Shown: positions 1 to 11,830 of the stretch, piece by piece
How positions within the stretch are numbered: the first letter of the stretch is position 1
Layout of the letters: each line of letters starts with the position of its first letter
NCBI GenBank assembly: GCA_036874045.1
Contig: CM072344.1
Span: 13,364,501-13,428,500, forward strand
DNA length: 64,000 nt
Origin: Cymodocea nodosa
Taxonomy: Eukaryota; Streptophyta; Magnoliopsida; Alismatales; Cymodoceaceae
Direction of reading: 5' to 3'
Made by a program: the position numbers and the translations under genes
Notes under the pieces: model-generated
The model's input: the letters and a program-made list of their open reading frames with translations, nothing else
What the model was told of the DNA's origin: nothing
Database searches by the model: none

Positions 1-302
1 TCCTTGATCTTGGAAATAGAGAAACTCTTGGACGGAAGCAGCAATATATCCCAAAACTTAAAAAGTAAATAAATAATTAGATAAAGAATCACTCTCACAC
101 ACGCCACAATAATGGAGTGCAACCGGCGCTTTCCCGTGCGCCCCCTTCGGAAGAGGGAGGAGGAGGCGGCGGCGGCGGGCGATATCACAGTCAAACCACT
201 CGTTGAATCGAAGAATTGCGTTGGTCCCACCGCTTCCCTCCTCTTCCTCATCCGGTGATTTCTATTTCTCCCGTCTTCTCACCCATCCCTTCCCCCTGCA
301 CC

Positions 303-310
303 TATAAATA
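303..310 (+). promoter_or_regulatory. TATA box of the ERF gene
   Basis: TATAAATA lies 71 bases before the ATG at 381, which would put transcription start near 335-340 and leave a 5' leader of about 40-45 bases. CT-rich tracts flank it, as in many plant core promoters. A GTCAA core (W-box-like on the minus strand) lies near 190; no clear GCC box was seen. The assignment rests on position and motif only. Confidence 0.7.
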
Positions 311-380
311 CCACCCTCTCCACTCCACAACCAACGCATACAACAAAAACCGATAGCAACGACGGTGCTGGCATCGCTCC

Positions 381-1007
381 ATGGCTCCGAGAGAGGACAA
401 GGTCGGCGGCGCCGGGGGCGGCGGATCAAAGGAAAGGCACTACAGAGGAGTCCGGAAGAGGCCTTGGGGTCGGTACGCCGCCGAGATCAGAGACCCCGGG
501 AAAAAGAGCCGCGTTTGGCTCGGGACTTTCGACACCGCCGAGGAGGCCGCCAGAGCTTACGACAACGCCGCACGCGAGTTCCGCGGGTCCAAGGCCAAGA
601 CTAACTTCCCCTTTCCCGACCAGAAACCGAAGAGCCACTACCAGCTCCCGCAGCAGAAGATCTGCGGAAGCCCTAGCAGCCAGAGCAGCACGGTGGACTC
701 GTCCTCCTCGAACCCGCCGCCGATGATTATCCGGTGCTCTCCGACTCTGGATCTCGGGGTCACCGTCGCGAACCCTGGCCCTTTCGCCCTCGAGCGCCAG
801 GGGTTGAAGACGATGACGCCGTTCTTGTCGTTCTTCGATGCGATCAAGGCGAGGCCAGAGGTGAATTTTCTCAGCGGAGGTGTGCACAGCGACTCGGATT
901 CGTCGTCCGTTGTCGACGTGCGGCCGCCGTCTGCTAGGAGGAACGCCGCGGTTCTCGATCTGGACCTCAACCTGCCTCCAGCGCCCGAGGTAGTGGCGCA
1001 GTGGTAG
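381..1007 (+). CDS. AP2/ERF transcription factor with C-terminal EAR repression motif (ERF subfamily VIII / B-1 type)
   Basis: Complete intronless gene of 208 codons, the usual form and size for the small repressor-type ERFs (AtERF3/4/8-12 and OsERF3 group). A short Gly-rich N terminus is followed by one AP2/ERF domain at about residues 20-77 with the hallmarks [24 protein letters not shown] and EEAARAYD. The Ala and Asp expected of ERF-type rather than DREB-type factors are present, so GCC-box binding is expected. A Ser/Pro-rich middle follows. Near the C terminus LDLDLNLPP (about residues 192-200) is a DLNxxP EAR motif, which in this family recruits TOPLESS-type corepressors. The protein should therefore act in the nucleus as a repressor of ethylene, jasmonate or stress-responsive genes; that role is inferred from the family. 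The start is supported by the context CTCCATGG and by the AP2 domain beginning soon after. GC content is far above the surroundings. The exact orthologue cannot be named. Confidence 0.96.
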   Translation: MAPREDKVGGAGGGGSKERHYRGVRKRPWGRYAAEIRDPGKKSRVWLGTFDTAEEAARAYDNAAREFRGSKAKTNFPFPDQKPKSHYQLPQQKICGSPSSQSSTVDSSSSNPPPMIIRCSPTLDLGVTVANPGPFALERQGLKTMTPFLSFFDAIKARPEVNFLSGGVHSDSDSSSVVDVRPPSARRNAAVLDLDLNLPPAPEVVAQW

Positions 1008-1712
1008 CACATCGTTCGGAGGACCAAATCAAAATCCCCCCTTCCCCCTCCTTCCCTGTGTTTTTTGATCCTTGCCGTTGGATATATTAATTACTTTGAT
1101 AGATCGAACAAGTAGACAGTGATGAATGAACGAATCAATTAATCAGTGTGTATGAAATAGAAGCTAAGGAACGGTGACGGCGAGGAGATATGGAAAATTC
1201 CTCCTCAGGTTCCCAGTAGTCGTCGGACGATGCCTTCGTTTTGTTTCTTGTACATATGTAAACCCCTAAAAAATGATGAAATTCCTCTTCACCCTTTTTC
1301 TTCCGGTTGGCGTCGTCTTCCATAGATCTGTGGTTTCTCCTCTCTCTCGTTCTCCGGTTTGGTGTGATCTCGATGATTTCCTAACGGCGAGCCTTGCCGC
1401 GCCGCGAACGATGATCCATCTCGTCGTCCGTAGGCAGAAAACCGTCGGCGGAGGAAGCACCGACAGTTGTGGGTTGGAATCTCGTCGCCCGAAGGACACG
1501 GCCTACAAGTTGCGTCGCCTCCCGTCGTCGGCTGTCCTGGAGCGTGTGCCGTCACCACTCCACGTGCTTTTGCGTGCGGTGTGCGTTTTCGTGGGCATGG
1601 ATGGTGCGAGACGTGAAGCAAAGAACCGTATGTCAGTAGGTCCCTGGGGGTGGAGGGAGAGGGAGATGCAGGGCCCACGTGTCGTCCTCTGCTGCCTCCC
1701 TCCGGCTCCCCT
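1008..1712. other. GC-rich downstream region with G-box motifs
   Basis: This contains the ERF 3' UTR and then a GC-rich stretch. Two palindromic CACGTG G-boxes lie near 1561-1566 and 1677-1682. Open frames here overlap the poly-C tract, match no domain I recognise, and are not called as genes. The region could be a regulatory element or the decayed 5' end of another gene. Confidence 0.3.
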
Positions 1713-1736
1713 CCCCCCCCCCCCCCCCCCCCCCCC
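1713..1736. repeat. poly-C tract of 24 bases
   Basis: An uninterrupted run of 24 C on the plus strand, bordered by CT-rich sequence. Such a run is prone to length error in sequencing and can form quadruplex or i-motif structure. Confidence 0.9.
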
Positions 1737-3060
1737 ATCAATAATATGCCTTGGTAATTAGCGTATTTAATTTCCGGTTTCTGCTAATGGATAATTAGCA
1801 GAAATATTTTTCTAATCCAGTCACCTAAACATCCGCCTTGCAAGTTCAAGTATACGTAAACACTGATTCAAGCAAGCTCTTCACCTCCAAATCTTTTAGA
1901 ATCACACTTGTGTACCTTAACGACGATAAATAAAAAACTTTCATGGTGTTGTTAACACAGATTTGAGTATTTAAACTTTCAAATTTCTAGAAGAAACAAA
2001 TACCTGAGAATTCAAAGAAAGATGGGCAAATTCAATCTAAGTTTTATGTTTTAGAACTGTCTAACTCTTCTCGGAATTTGATGCACATTAAATTTGTGCA
2101 CCGCTAAAGACTTAAATCACGACATTTTACGTTATATTTGGTGTTTTTTTCTTTAAATTTTGACGATGATGTTTCTTAATTTGTTTGTCTGCCGATCGGT
2201 GTCGACTTAAATTTTAAAACCAACACAATAGCCAAGTGTGGTGTAGCCACAACAACCACCTCGTATACAAAAGTCGCATTCATCAATGGATTAAAATGAC
2301 AATCATCTCAAAAATTCTGTCTCCACCGCATACAGCGAAATATTCTGCAATAAAATAACGAGACAAACATATATGATAACTCCTCTACCTCAAAAAAATA
2401 AAAATAAAAAAATCTCCTCTACCATGGATCCAAAGTAGACGGAGAAGTAACAACGCTAGTCCAGAAAAAGATAAACCAAGAACATAGAAACAGTAGAATA
2501 ATAACTACAGGTCCGATTGCTCAAAAATAATTTAAAGGAAGAAAGAAGTGAGAGTACGTACCAAAGAAAAGTAGAAAGAAAATTATTTTCCTCCTCCATT
2601 CATCACATTGGTCTACCACTTAGGTTCTTCAGAAGTCTAAGTTAAATCATCTTTAGATACTTCTATAAAAAAAATTAACTGCATGAAAATCTCAAACAGA
2701 TAAGATTTCATTAATTTGCAGTGTCCACATTTGCACTGAAGGAAAAGTATTCTAATAAAAAAGTCACAGAGTTGTTATTAATCTTATTGATTATTGAAAT
2801 GACATTCCAACTAGAGTTTTTGAAAAGTAGATTATTTCTGTTCAACCACATGAACCAAAAGAAAGTTAGAACAAGAGCATTTCAAGTAGGATTGGAAATC
2901 TTGATAATTAGATCTACATGCAAGAATATTAGCAAGTAGAATAAAGTACCCCTTTTTCCAACATAAATTCTAAAACATAATATGTTGTTGTTTTTAAATA
3001 TTGTAAGGAATATTTATTTAATACGTTACAATTTGTGAGGAATAGAATCTACGCACGCTT
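1737..3060. other. AT-rich intergenic sequence
   Basis: No gene, RNA or clear repeat could be recognised. Short open frames, such as one near 2721-2939, have no domain signal. Confidence 0.4.
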
Positions 3061-4440
3061 TAAGTGTAGTCAATGATAGACTTGGATCTCCTCATCAGGA
3101 AGCCCCTAATGGTAATAATAATGAGAAACAACCGAAGGAAATTTATGTCAAGGGGAACATGGCCACCAAGGATGTAGTTTTCAGAAGAAGTTAGTGAATA
3201 GAACTCAAATCATCAACTTAGGAAGCGGTGAAGAGGCTTATGGGATGACTAATAGAGCTACAAAATTTCGATAATGCTTTTGATCAAGATATACTTGAAT
3301 TAGAGCCTGAGATGGAAGATATTGTGGTTGATGCACCCAGCTTTAGATATTGAAAGGAACAAACAACCTAACATGGGTCCTGATTATCAATCGAAGGGTG
3401 AGAGGAAAAGAAGCAGGTCGAAAGGCAAGAAGATACACCTTAAAGACAAGGAATATTTCTTAAGGAAGTCAGCACCCTCATGCCCTCCAAGTTAATTGAG
3501 GGAAGAGAAATGCTCATAATCCTTTTACTCCTCTCTTTTCACAGTCTTTACTTACCAGGATTAATATTATCATTTGGAATTGTCATGGTCTCAAAGACAA
3601 GGCCACTCACATCTATCTTAAAAACATTATCATCACACATAATGTTTACATGACAGCTATCCTTGAACCTTTTCTTTTGGAGAATAACATTGAAGAGATC
3701 TCGATGTTCCTCAGACTCAAATGCTGGAAAGTCAGTGTTGGTGGCAATTTTGGCTTTTTTGGGTCCATGACATTGATGTCCACATCTTATCTAACAACTT
3801 TGGCGACTTCTCTTTCCTGCTTGGTTAATCATGGAGTTCATACTCACCAAGGTATATGCAGATTGTAACCAATGCCATAGAAGACAGTTATGGGTAGCTC
3901 TTTAGGAGTTACAAGCTTCAATCAGTAATGTACCTTGGATGGTTGGTGGGGACTTCACTGTAGTAAAGTAACATGATGAAACTCTCAACTATTTTGGATA
4001 TAATCTCAGAAGCTCTCTTGATTTTAATGAAGCCATTAATTGGCTGCAACTTGATGAATCGCAACACTTGGGGAATCCTCTATCTTGGTGTAACAAACAA
4101 AAGGATGTCATCAGAAAATACAGCTAGTTAAACAAGGTCTTAATCAACAATCATATGATGTAAGGAGCTGGTGTGGTGGTGGAATACATGACTCGAATTT
4201 ATTCAAATCATTCTCTTATGATCATTCGGCCTTTAGCTGAGCCTAACAAGGGTCCCACTCGCTTTAGATTTCAAAGAATGTAGTTAACTCATAGGGATTT
4301 TTGTAAAATTGTTGCTACTGCTTGGGATCAAACTTGGTCTAATGAGCCACTAAAAACAATTAATCTAAAACTACATCATCTAAAGGGGCACCTAAAAATC
4401 TGGAATAAACAATCATTTAGCACTATTGTAGACATCCTAC
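3061..4440 (+). mobile_element. L1-type LINE fragment (end of ORF1, endonuclease)
   Basis: A decayed plant L1 LINE on the plus strand. From about 3560 the translation reads RINIIIWNCHGL, the typical start of the ORF2 apurinic endonuclease, and a later frame has WMVGGDFTVVK (about 3938-3970) matching the GGDFN motif. Near 4330-4430 a frame reads LKGHLKIWNKQSFSTI, the linker between endonuclease and reverse transcriptase. Several stops and frameshifts separate these pieces. Reverse transcriptase and a 3' poly(A) tail are absent, so this is a 3'-truncated or internally broken copy. It resembles the LINEs at 33.3-49.4 kb in style and belongs to the same clade. Confidence 0.75.
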
Positions 4441-5780
4441 TTTTTTATCTCTTACCAATTACACAGGCATGTGTCACGATGCCAAAGTCAGTGTAGAACG
4501 CAATCCCATACTAACCCAATTTTCGATCTACCCAAGACCTCTCTTCAAGCAAATCAGAATTTCTTCAGCCTAATCGGACTTTCTCCCCAATTGAACCGCA
4601 ATTTAATCAGCTTAACCGGATGATTTACTCGAATCAAAAGAAGAGCATCAAAATTTTCAATTTCACTTTCTCTCTTTCACTCAACTTGATACCAGAGCAA
4701 GTTGCCACTTTTGCTACGAGAGATAAAACCCTCTTCTACATTTTGTTCTTGCTAAATCTAATAGCGATGGTGAAAGATGGAGCTGAGGCAATGCTTAGTT
4801 CGAATATTCTACTGTATATCTATTCAAGTGACTCACCTTTTTGCAACTCACATTCTCTAGGAAGCTTTATAGGACCGTAATGCTTTTGGCTTTGGTGTCA
4901 CCCTCTCTCAATTGAAATTTCTCTCATTGGTTCAAGTAGCACCATTTGAAGTGATTAAGTTCATAGACCTAACACTCTCCTAATGTTTCCTTGATTGAGT
5001 AGGGTGAACTGATGGAATCATTTGGGATACCACAAGCGAGGGGATGATGGTATCATTTAGGCCATTGCAACAAGTAAAAAGACATATCATATTGGTTACA
5101 TGTCTTAAGATAATAAGAACTATCAAGAGCTCAGAAAGAATAGGTGTACATTGACTCAATGACTATTTAGAGCATTGTACCATCTAGTTGAGAGACTGAT
5201 ATTACTCCTCTCTCTTTTTTGAGAAAGTTGGAAATTATTATTATTATTGTTATCATTTCTATTTACTTCTTCATTTCTTTCTTTCTCTCTTTTTTTTAGT
5301 AAGTCAAAATTTAACTTTTCTTTCTATTTATTATTATTATTCTTCTTCTTTAAGAAATTGGATTTGCTACATTCATATAAAGTGTTTTGTCAAAGTTAGG
5401 GTGACAAGTAGTAATGAGTACCTAAACTAGATACCTACAATATTAACACCTTCATATTTAGTGTAATTATTGTTAGAGTGTAAGATCCAAAGGTGATTGG
5501 AAACATGCAAGACACCCTAGAATCTATCACATATTCCTACACTTCCATTTTAAACATGTATTTGATGTAAGACATGATATTGAGGATGAGATGTCTCGTT
5601 AGGTATGTTATTTTGTTTACATGGATTTTTCATACATTACAAATATTAATTGTTATTTGAGATTCATTTGTAATATATGAGATCTTTTAAGAATCAATTA
5701 GTAAATCCGCACATCACACCTTTCAAAAAAATGTCTTATTTATATCATGTCAATTGCATTAAATACATATGAAAGTAGTT
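4441..5780. other. AT-rich intergenic sequence, unassigned
   Basis: No gene was recognised. A segment beginning TGTCACGATGCC near 4471 looks like the start of a gypsy-type LTR, but no partner copy is visible. CT- and ATT-rich simple sequence occupies about 5210-5350. Confidence 0.3.
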
Positions 5781-6067
5781 TTTATACACATTAAATTTCA
5801 TTGTATAGTTTAGACTTATATTTTAAATAGTTTAATCTTATATTTATGAGTAATTTCATTTATATTTTAAATAGTTTAAACTCATTTAGAAGTGATTTTA
5901 TTTATATTTTAGATAGTTTAAGTTCATATCTATGAACAACTTTATTTATGCTTTAAATGGTTTAGGCTCATATTTGGGAGCGATTTTATTTATGTTTTAA
6001 ATAAATTAAACTCATATCTAGGAGTGATTCCATTTATATCTTAGATTGTTTAAGTACATATTTATGA
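5781..6067. repeat. 44-bp minisatellite, left block (about 6 units)
   Basis: Diverged tandem units of about 42-44 bp. The recurring core is a TTTAGATAGTTTAGGCTCAT-like segment followed by a TAGGAGTGATTTTATTTAT-like segment. Successive TAGTTTA-type landmarks fall near 5828, 5872, 5914, 5958, 6002 and 6046. The period is not a multiple of three and the frames are closed, so this is non-coding satellite-like DNA. Confidence 0.85.
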
Positions 6068-6430
6068 GCGACCAAGTTTCGACCTAATTATGATTTTTTT
6101 GGTTAAACCGATTAGGTTTTGGCCTCATGATTTCTAGGTTGCTTCTCATTTCACCATGTTTTTACAATTAGACCGATTTCACTCTGTCAAGTTTGACACT
6201 GAATTGGCTGGTTCGATACCTAGATTTTCTTCAGTTAAATCATGATTTCTCAAATTAAAATGACATTTTTCCCAATTCACTTTTATAACTTTTTTCATTT
6301 TCCACTAATAAGGGTAATCCTACTATTTCCTTGTTTGTTCTCTATGTGAGATAGACTTTAGCTGGTGTACTTTTTCAAGATCCTCGCAAGTCTATCTCCT
6401 AATGAATTTAAAGGATAGTCTATTAAAAAA
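6068..6430. other. Unique insert that splits the minisatellite
   Basis: About 360 bp unrelated to the 44-bp unit, with somewhat higher GC content. The array stops in mid-unit at its left edge, at a TATTTATGAGCGA segment, and resumes at a TATTTATGAATAA segment on its right edge. No terminal inverted repeats were seen. It could be an inserted small element or the original sequence between two arrays. Confidence 0.4.
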
Positions 6431-6815
6431 GATATATATTTATGAATAACTTTAATTGTTTTTTTGGTTATTTAAGTTCATATTTAAAAGTAATTTCATT
6501 TATACTTTAAATAATTTAGGCTCATATCTAGGAGTGATTCATTTATGCTTTAAATAGTTTATGCTCATATTTAGGAGCAATTTTATGTATACTTTAGATA
6601 ATTTAGGCTTATATCTATGAGTGATTTTATTTATGCTTTAGATAATTTAAATTCATATTTAGAAGTAATTTTATTTATATTTTAGATAGCTTAAGCTCAT
6701 ATTTAAGAGTAATTTTATTTATATTTTAAATAGTTTAGACTTATATCTAAGAGTGATTTTGTTAATGCTTTAGATAGTTTAGGTTCATATCTAGGTGTAT
6801 TTTGTATTTTAAATA
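6431..6815. repeat. 44-bp minisatellite, right block (about 8 units)
   Basis: Continues the 44-bp array with about eight units, many beginning CTTTAGATAATTTAGG and containing a CATATTTAGGAGTGATTTTA-like core. Units diverge mainly by single transitions. Confidence 0.85.
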
Positions 6816-7015
6816 TATGTAAAAGCATTTTGATCATTTGGACATGCATGATGAATTTTTGATAATTTGGGTGTGCACAAGGGTATTTGGTAATTTGGAT
6901 ATTTGAGGGTACTTTAGTAATTTAGGGGTGTTAAGGGTTCTTTCAGTGATTAGGTGTGTACATGGGCATTTTGGTAATTTAAAGTTCACAGGGACAAGTT
7001 CAAGTATATTTTGCA
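6816..7015. repeat. Short degenerate repeats of a GGGTATTTTGGTAATTT type
   Basis: Four or more degenerate units of about 28-32 bp built around GGGTATTTGGTAATTTGG, GGGTACTTTAGTAATTTAG and GGGCATTTTGGTAATTT. Such GGGCATTTTGGTNATTT phrases are common in plant intergenic DNA. No gene is supported. Confidence 0.5.
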
Positions 7016-7060
7016 AATGTCTATTTCTCTTTCATCATCTCATATTTTTAATATTTTGTT

Positions 7061-7300
7061 ATTTACTTTCATTTTTATCATTTCTTTATAATAATTTTCT
7101 TTATGTTTTGTTTCTTTTAATTCATTTCATTTTTATTCATTTCTTTACTTTATAATAATTTCCCTTCCTTTTATATATACTTTCATTTTTTCTTTACTTT
7201 ATAATAATTTCCCTTCCTTTTACATTTACATTCATTTTCATCATTTCTTTATAATAATTTTCTTCATGTTTTGTTTCTTTTAATTCATTTCATTCAATAA
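7061..7300. repeat. AT-rich direct repeats of 50-70 bp
   Basis: A block at about 7061-7130 containing TTTATAATAATTTTCTTTAT and ATGTTTTGTTTCTTTTAATT recurs almost unchanged at about 7226-7298. Between them, CTTTACTTTATAATAATTTC occurs twice. This is a locally duplicated AT-rich array without coding capacity. Confidence 0.75.
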
Positions 7301-9200
7301 TATTAGGTAATAAATTCAGCAATTTTTTTGTAAATGCCAGATTAATTTTTTGTTTCTTCTCTATTATTCAACAATTTTTCCCACAGAAATACCCAAAGAT
7401 TAAAGTTTCACACACTGCAAGCAACTTGCTCCATCTGCTATCCATTCACTTTATCTTTTGACTAATCGATCTCTCCACTTTGTCTGCCGATTATTTACAT
7501 TGATGAGGATGTTCGGTTGAGAGAGCTTTCTTACGTATTTTAGCGCATCATTTATTCAAACAGTATGTTGATTCTAAATATACAGCTGAGTTTAATATAT
7601 CATTTACAAAAACGATAAACAGATTATACGTGGGTTTAAACGTATATAAAAATGGTGTACTAATTTTGAAAATAATTCGGTATACCAATCTATTAAATAA
7701 TTTTGATGTTTTCTTCTTTTCTTTTTTGCCCTCCTGCTGTCATTTCACATCTGACGGCCTTCTTTTAATCTAATCTTTTAGCTACGCAAAAGGAAAAAAA
7801 AGAAAAAGAAAAACGATGGCCTGCCAAAAAACTGATCACTTCTGGCCGCCAACAGACAAAACAATATGCGTGCACGTACATGTCTGGTCAGTGTGCGTGA
7901 AAACGTACGACGTAAAAAAAGCTTAAAGCTGCGGAGGAATTCAATAATTACATCATCAGACCTGCGGTTGTCTGCGGTTGCCTGTTCACTTCATAAATAA
8001 TCCATAATTCCCGTGCAGACCAACCCGACACGGCTCTGCCGCCCCGACGGATCTTAAAGACGAAAGTCCGAACTCCATTTCGTAGAGTCTGCACTGCACC
8101 GAAGAAATAGGAGAAAAAATATATATAAAAAAAAAAGGAAAAGATAAAAATTAATTTTAATTTTATCTTCTTTTTTTTGATATTTATGTACTTGTTAAAA
8201 TTTGAAATTTAAGTATTTCTTTATGTGAGAGAAAATCATTTAATTTAATTATTGATTATCTAATTTAATCCTTAATTTACTTATATTAATTAATTTAATA
8301 TTTTAAGTAATTCCTAATTCACTTCTTATTTTTAATATTTAATCACTTAATTAAATTCTTAATCCTTAATTTAATCACCGCTAAACCAAACCCTCGATGG
8401 GTAGAAAATGAATTCCGAAGGTGTATGGATGGAAAATTTAGAAAATGAATTTCAAGTATATAAGATAGAAAAATATTAAAATCTTTACCTTTTAGATGTT
8501 GACAAATCAAGAAATTTTTTTCTAAATGCACAAATGCCAGAAGAATTTTTACAAAAAATTTATATTTTACTTTTCCCTTTTTTACAGAGACACAGATACC
8601 TCTTTAAAGTACAGTAACTTAAAATTATATGATGGATGCCTGTAATATTTTTAATGCCTACATTAAACTCTTTTTTAATGATAATCGCAACGCTTTTTTT
8701 TGTGTTTATGAAAGTAACTTTTATACTTATCAAAATTTAAATCTAAAATAAGAAAAAGTCAAAAAAAGTTAGAAGAAAGAAAGAAAGAAAACAATTTGTG
8801 CACGTTACATAAAATCAGAAGTTTAAAATAAAATATTAAACATTAATATCAATAAAATTTAACGTTAACATTAAATACAAATATTAAATATTATTAATGC
8901 TAATAAAAATACATCGTAAATTAAATACAAGTACATAAACTATGGATATTAAATTTTATTTTTATTTTTGAAAATCATGTTACCTTTTGAAGATACTTTT
9001 CAAAAGAAAGAAAAGGAAAGGTTAAAAAACTTCAATATTTATATAAAAAAAGTTTAAAATTATTTTTGAAACTTTACTTTTATATAAATATCTTTATTTA
9101 CTTTTCAATCTTTTTTTTATTTTTTTGTTAATTTTTCAGACAAGACAAATTCCCACATTTGTTTTTTTTTTTTTACGGGAGGTGCGTGGAATGAAGAGAG
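7301..9200. other. AT-rich intergenic sequence with a GC-richer island at about 7.8-8.1 kb
   Basis: Mostly low-complexity AT-rich DNA. The island at about 7830-8105 is GC-richer and has several ACGT cores. It could be a decayed promoter or exon, but no reading frame supports a protein. Confidence 0.3.
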
Positions 9201-9229
9201 CACGCACGCACGCACGCACGCACGCACGC
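9201..9229. repeat. (CACG)n microsatellite
   Basis: About seven perfect copies of the tetramer CACG/ACGC in AT-rich sequence. It may form alternating purine-pyrimidine (Z-DNA-prone) structure. Confidence 0.95.
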
Positions 9230-10639
9230 CACTCGTGACGCAAAACCACACCGTCGGCGCCAACAACTTTTCGGCGCCCTCCGCTTTCTCGATTCAACTT
9301 GCGCCAGAAAAGTAAAGAAAAGAATAAAATAAAAATAAAAAAGACCTGCGAATCAAACGTGAAACATCCTTGTACGCGAGGTCGTATGTTAAAATAATAT
9401 TTTTTTAAAATTATTCTTTTTTTAATTGAAATTTTGAAATCTTAATTTTGTTTTTTTTTTCAAAAGCGAAACTTCCTCTTCATGCCGATGCATTGACTCC
9501 GTGGAAATAAATGTTTTGGATGGGAAGTTTCCGGTAAACCAAACAAAAACGACTGTTGAACCAACGTATCTCAACCCTTGTCCGCTTCACGGAAACATGC
9601 TTTAGATATCAGATCATAAAATAATATGAACAGTAAGGTAGATAGCAATAAAATGTGGAATTGGCAAGAGTATGTGTATCTTATATATGTACTGCTGTAA
9701 ACTTTCAACTTAATAGTTGGGACTTGGGAGATTAATTCTGTTTTAATTTAATTTCTTCTTGTTACCAAAAGCAAAGTTAAATTTCCTTTCTGACGCTTTC
9801 ATAGATACGAAAAAGCGGATCTCAAGCGATTTTTTTTGGTTCCATTCGTGGGAAGAAGGAATTCCACCTGCAGGAGTCTTCGCACACCGCGTTCTTGACT
9901 TCTCCCTTCATTGGCGGGTCGTCTAATCGCTTAAGGGAAGAATGTTAAAATGTAACTCAAAAATCATATGATTACAAGAGAAGAGAGGAGAAGAGAAGAG
10001 TCTACGAAATTATAAAATTTAAAATCTCCACTTTCTTTCCTTCTTTTTTTCTACGTACGTCGGACTATTCAAACCGACGGAACGTACGGTCGTGAGTGAG
10101 CGCCATCGAGAGAATGCGACCACCACCACGCGCTGCCTAATCTCTCGTCCTCTCTGCCCAACCGGAGGTTGTGGTTTGGTGGTGAGTTCTCTTAGCCTTC
10201 TTCGTTCGTCGTGCGCTCGTCTTGTTGGAAACCCACAACATGATGGAGGGTGATGGGTGTTTGTATGCCTCACCATGAGGACGAGGAGGAGGAAAGAAGG
10301 CTTCCCTGGACAAACACCCATCCGTCGGTTCAATAAATTAACGGTGATCTGCCGGAGTCCTTCCCCATTCGTCATCGTGAACAGTTTCATGTTCTGGGTT
10401 CGAAGGCCTTTCCCTCGCACCGTAATAAGATGCATGCGTAATGTGAAGGTAAATTTTGCTTCGAAGCAGAAACACACATGGGAGATGAGATGGCAAATTA
10501 AGCTGGTAGACAAAATAGATAACAAAGTAAACCCAACTTGTATTCCATACAGATCATGCCGGAAATTCATTTTTCTGATTTGTTAGCATCTGATAAAAGA
10601 CGGCGAACAGTCAACTTGGCATTTTCCAAGCTTTGAAAT
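9230..10639. other. Intergenic sequence with a GC-rich island at 10.04-10.45 kb
   Basis: The island holds overlapping open frames on both strands (183 codons minus, 109 codons plus). Neither shows a recognisable domain, and both run through Arg-rich, low-complexity sequence. Purine-rich GAAGA repeats lie near 9978-10000. No gene is called. Confidence 0.3.
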
Positions 10640-10895
10640 TAATTTCTCCGTTCACTACTCCCTTCAGCTTTGGACCGTTCGCACGCCCCCTCGAGCTCCG
10701 TTGCCTAGAGGTTATCCTCTCACCAACCGGTCGTCTTCTCTGCAGTTGTCCAACCATCACTCTTCTCTTAAAAATTTCCCCACACCCTACCCCCCTCCAA
10801 CTCAGGCCTATTTGTGCACCCTTCAAGCTCCGCCGTTGCCTGCACATCACCCTCTTGTCATCCAACCGATCGTCGTCCTTCATAGACATCTTTGC
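10640..10895. repeat. Degenerate tandem duplication, unit about 130 bp, CT-rich
   Basis: Two imperfect copies: one carries AGCTCCGTTGCCT near 10695 and CAACCGGTCGTC near 10727; the next carries AGCTCCGCCGTTGCCT near 10827 and CAACCGATCGTCGTC near 10863. The spacing of about 130 bp is kept. Frames across it are Pro/Leu-rich and not convincing as protein. Confidence 0.6.
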
Positions 10896-11430
10896 AGTCG
10901 TTACTTACAGTATACCTTCCATTCTCCTCCCTCCCCTATTCTTTGAGCATGTGGTTGCTTTGAGAAGGAGAAACTGTTGGTATGTCTAGGGCAATCTACC
11001 GAGATGCATGTACGGTGATGATCCCAAATTACGTCCATGGATCAAATTACATTTAAACAGCACTTCTGCAATGAAGTCTACTTTAAATGTGCCTTTGCGG
11101 AGTCACTCTTTGACATCAACATTTCATACAAGCTAGCTAGTTTTCAGATTGGTGTGGTAGAAGGCTTATAGAAAACAACAGTCAAAATGAAAGCAAAGCA
11201 TAAGCCAACAGGTAACATCCACCGGAACCACAGATGAGGCAATGTAGAACACAAGGGCATGAAATGGTACCAAACAAAGAAGATGGACTAATTTGGTGAG
11301 GACCAATTAGCAAATTTTACAAAATTATGGGAGGGAGGAAGGAACCCAATAAATATCGTTGAAGATGCTTATTTATACCTATGTGTTTTCCTGGTAATTA
11401 TAGTTATAATTACGTTAATATACAAATTAA
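10896..11430. other. Intergenic sequence, unassigned
   Basis: No gene, repeat or RNA was recognised in this stretch. Confidence 0.4.
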
Positions 11431-11830
11431 ATTTTTAGCATTTTTTGTCGCATATATAAATAACTAAATTTTAATTTTTGTTACAAACATAAATAGTTAA
11501 ACTTTAATTTTCATTAAATACCAAAAATATGATAAATTTTATTTTTCATCATTTTCTATATTGTTTTAATTCTCTTTTTCTCCATTTTCTAGGGGCATAA
11601 ATGGATCCTAAATATTGTAAGAATTACTAATGCCCTAAATATTACTTCAATATGACCTTATTACATCATTTTTCGTTACGTGAATAAACACATAATTTTC
11701 ACATTCTATTATTTTCTAACACATACACAAACATCCTAAAAATAACAACTTATTTTTCTTCATTTTTATCATTTATCATCATTTTCTAATTTTTCCTTCC
11801 CGTCATTTTTTAGGTGTCCAAACAAACACT
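11431..11830. repeat. AT-rich MITE-like repeat relative
   Basis: Contains CATAAATAGTTAAACTTTAA, which matches CATAAATAGTCAAATTTCAA at about 22.13 kb, and ends near 11830 with a TTTTTTAGGTGTCCAAACAA segment, similar to the CTAAGTGCACAAACACC end at 22.25 kb. It appears to be a diverged copy of a dispersed small AT-rich element. Confidence 0.4.

Noticed and set aside
426-1027. Long minus-strand open frames across the ERF gene
   Set aside because: They are by-products of high GC content opposite a clear AP2/ERF coding sequence and have no domain.
1273-1761. 162-codon plus-strand frame and 150-codon minus-strand frame
   Set aside because: Both run through the poly-C tract (poly-Pro or poly-Gly) and show no domain; composition explains their length.
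4471-4720. Gypsy-type solo LTR starting TGTCACGATGCC
   Set aside because: No second copy in the window and no clear right end or target duplication.
5781-6815. CRISPR-like array
   Set aside because: The units are contiguous tandem repeats with no unique spacers, in plant nuclear DNA.
10019-10570. 183-codon minus-strand frame
   Set aside because: No recognisable domain, Arg-rich low-complexity middle, and a competing frame on the other strand; not enough to call a gene.
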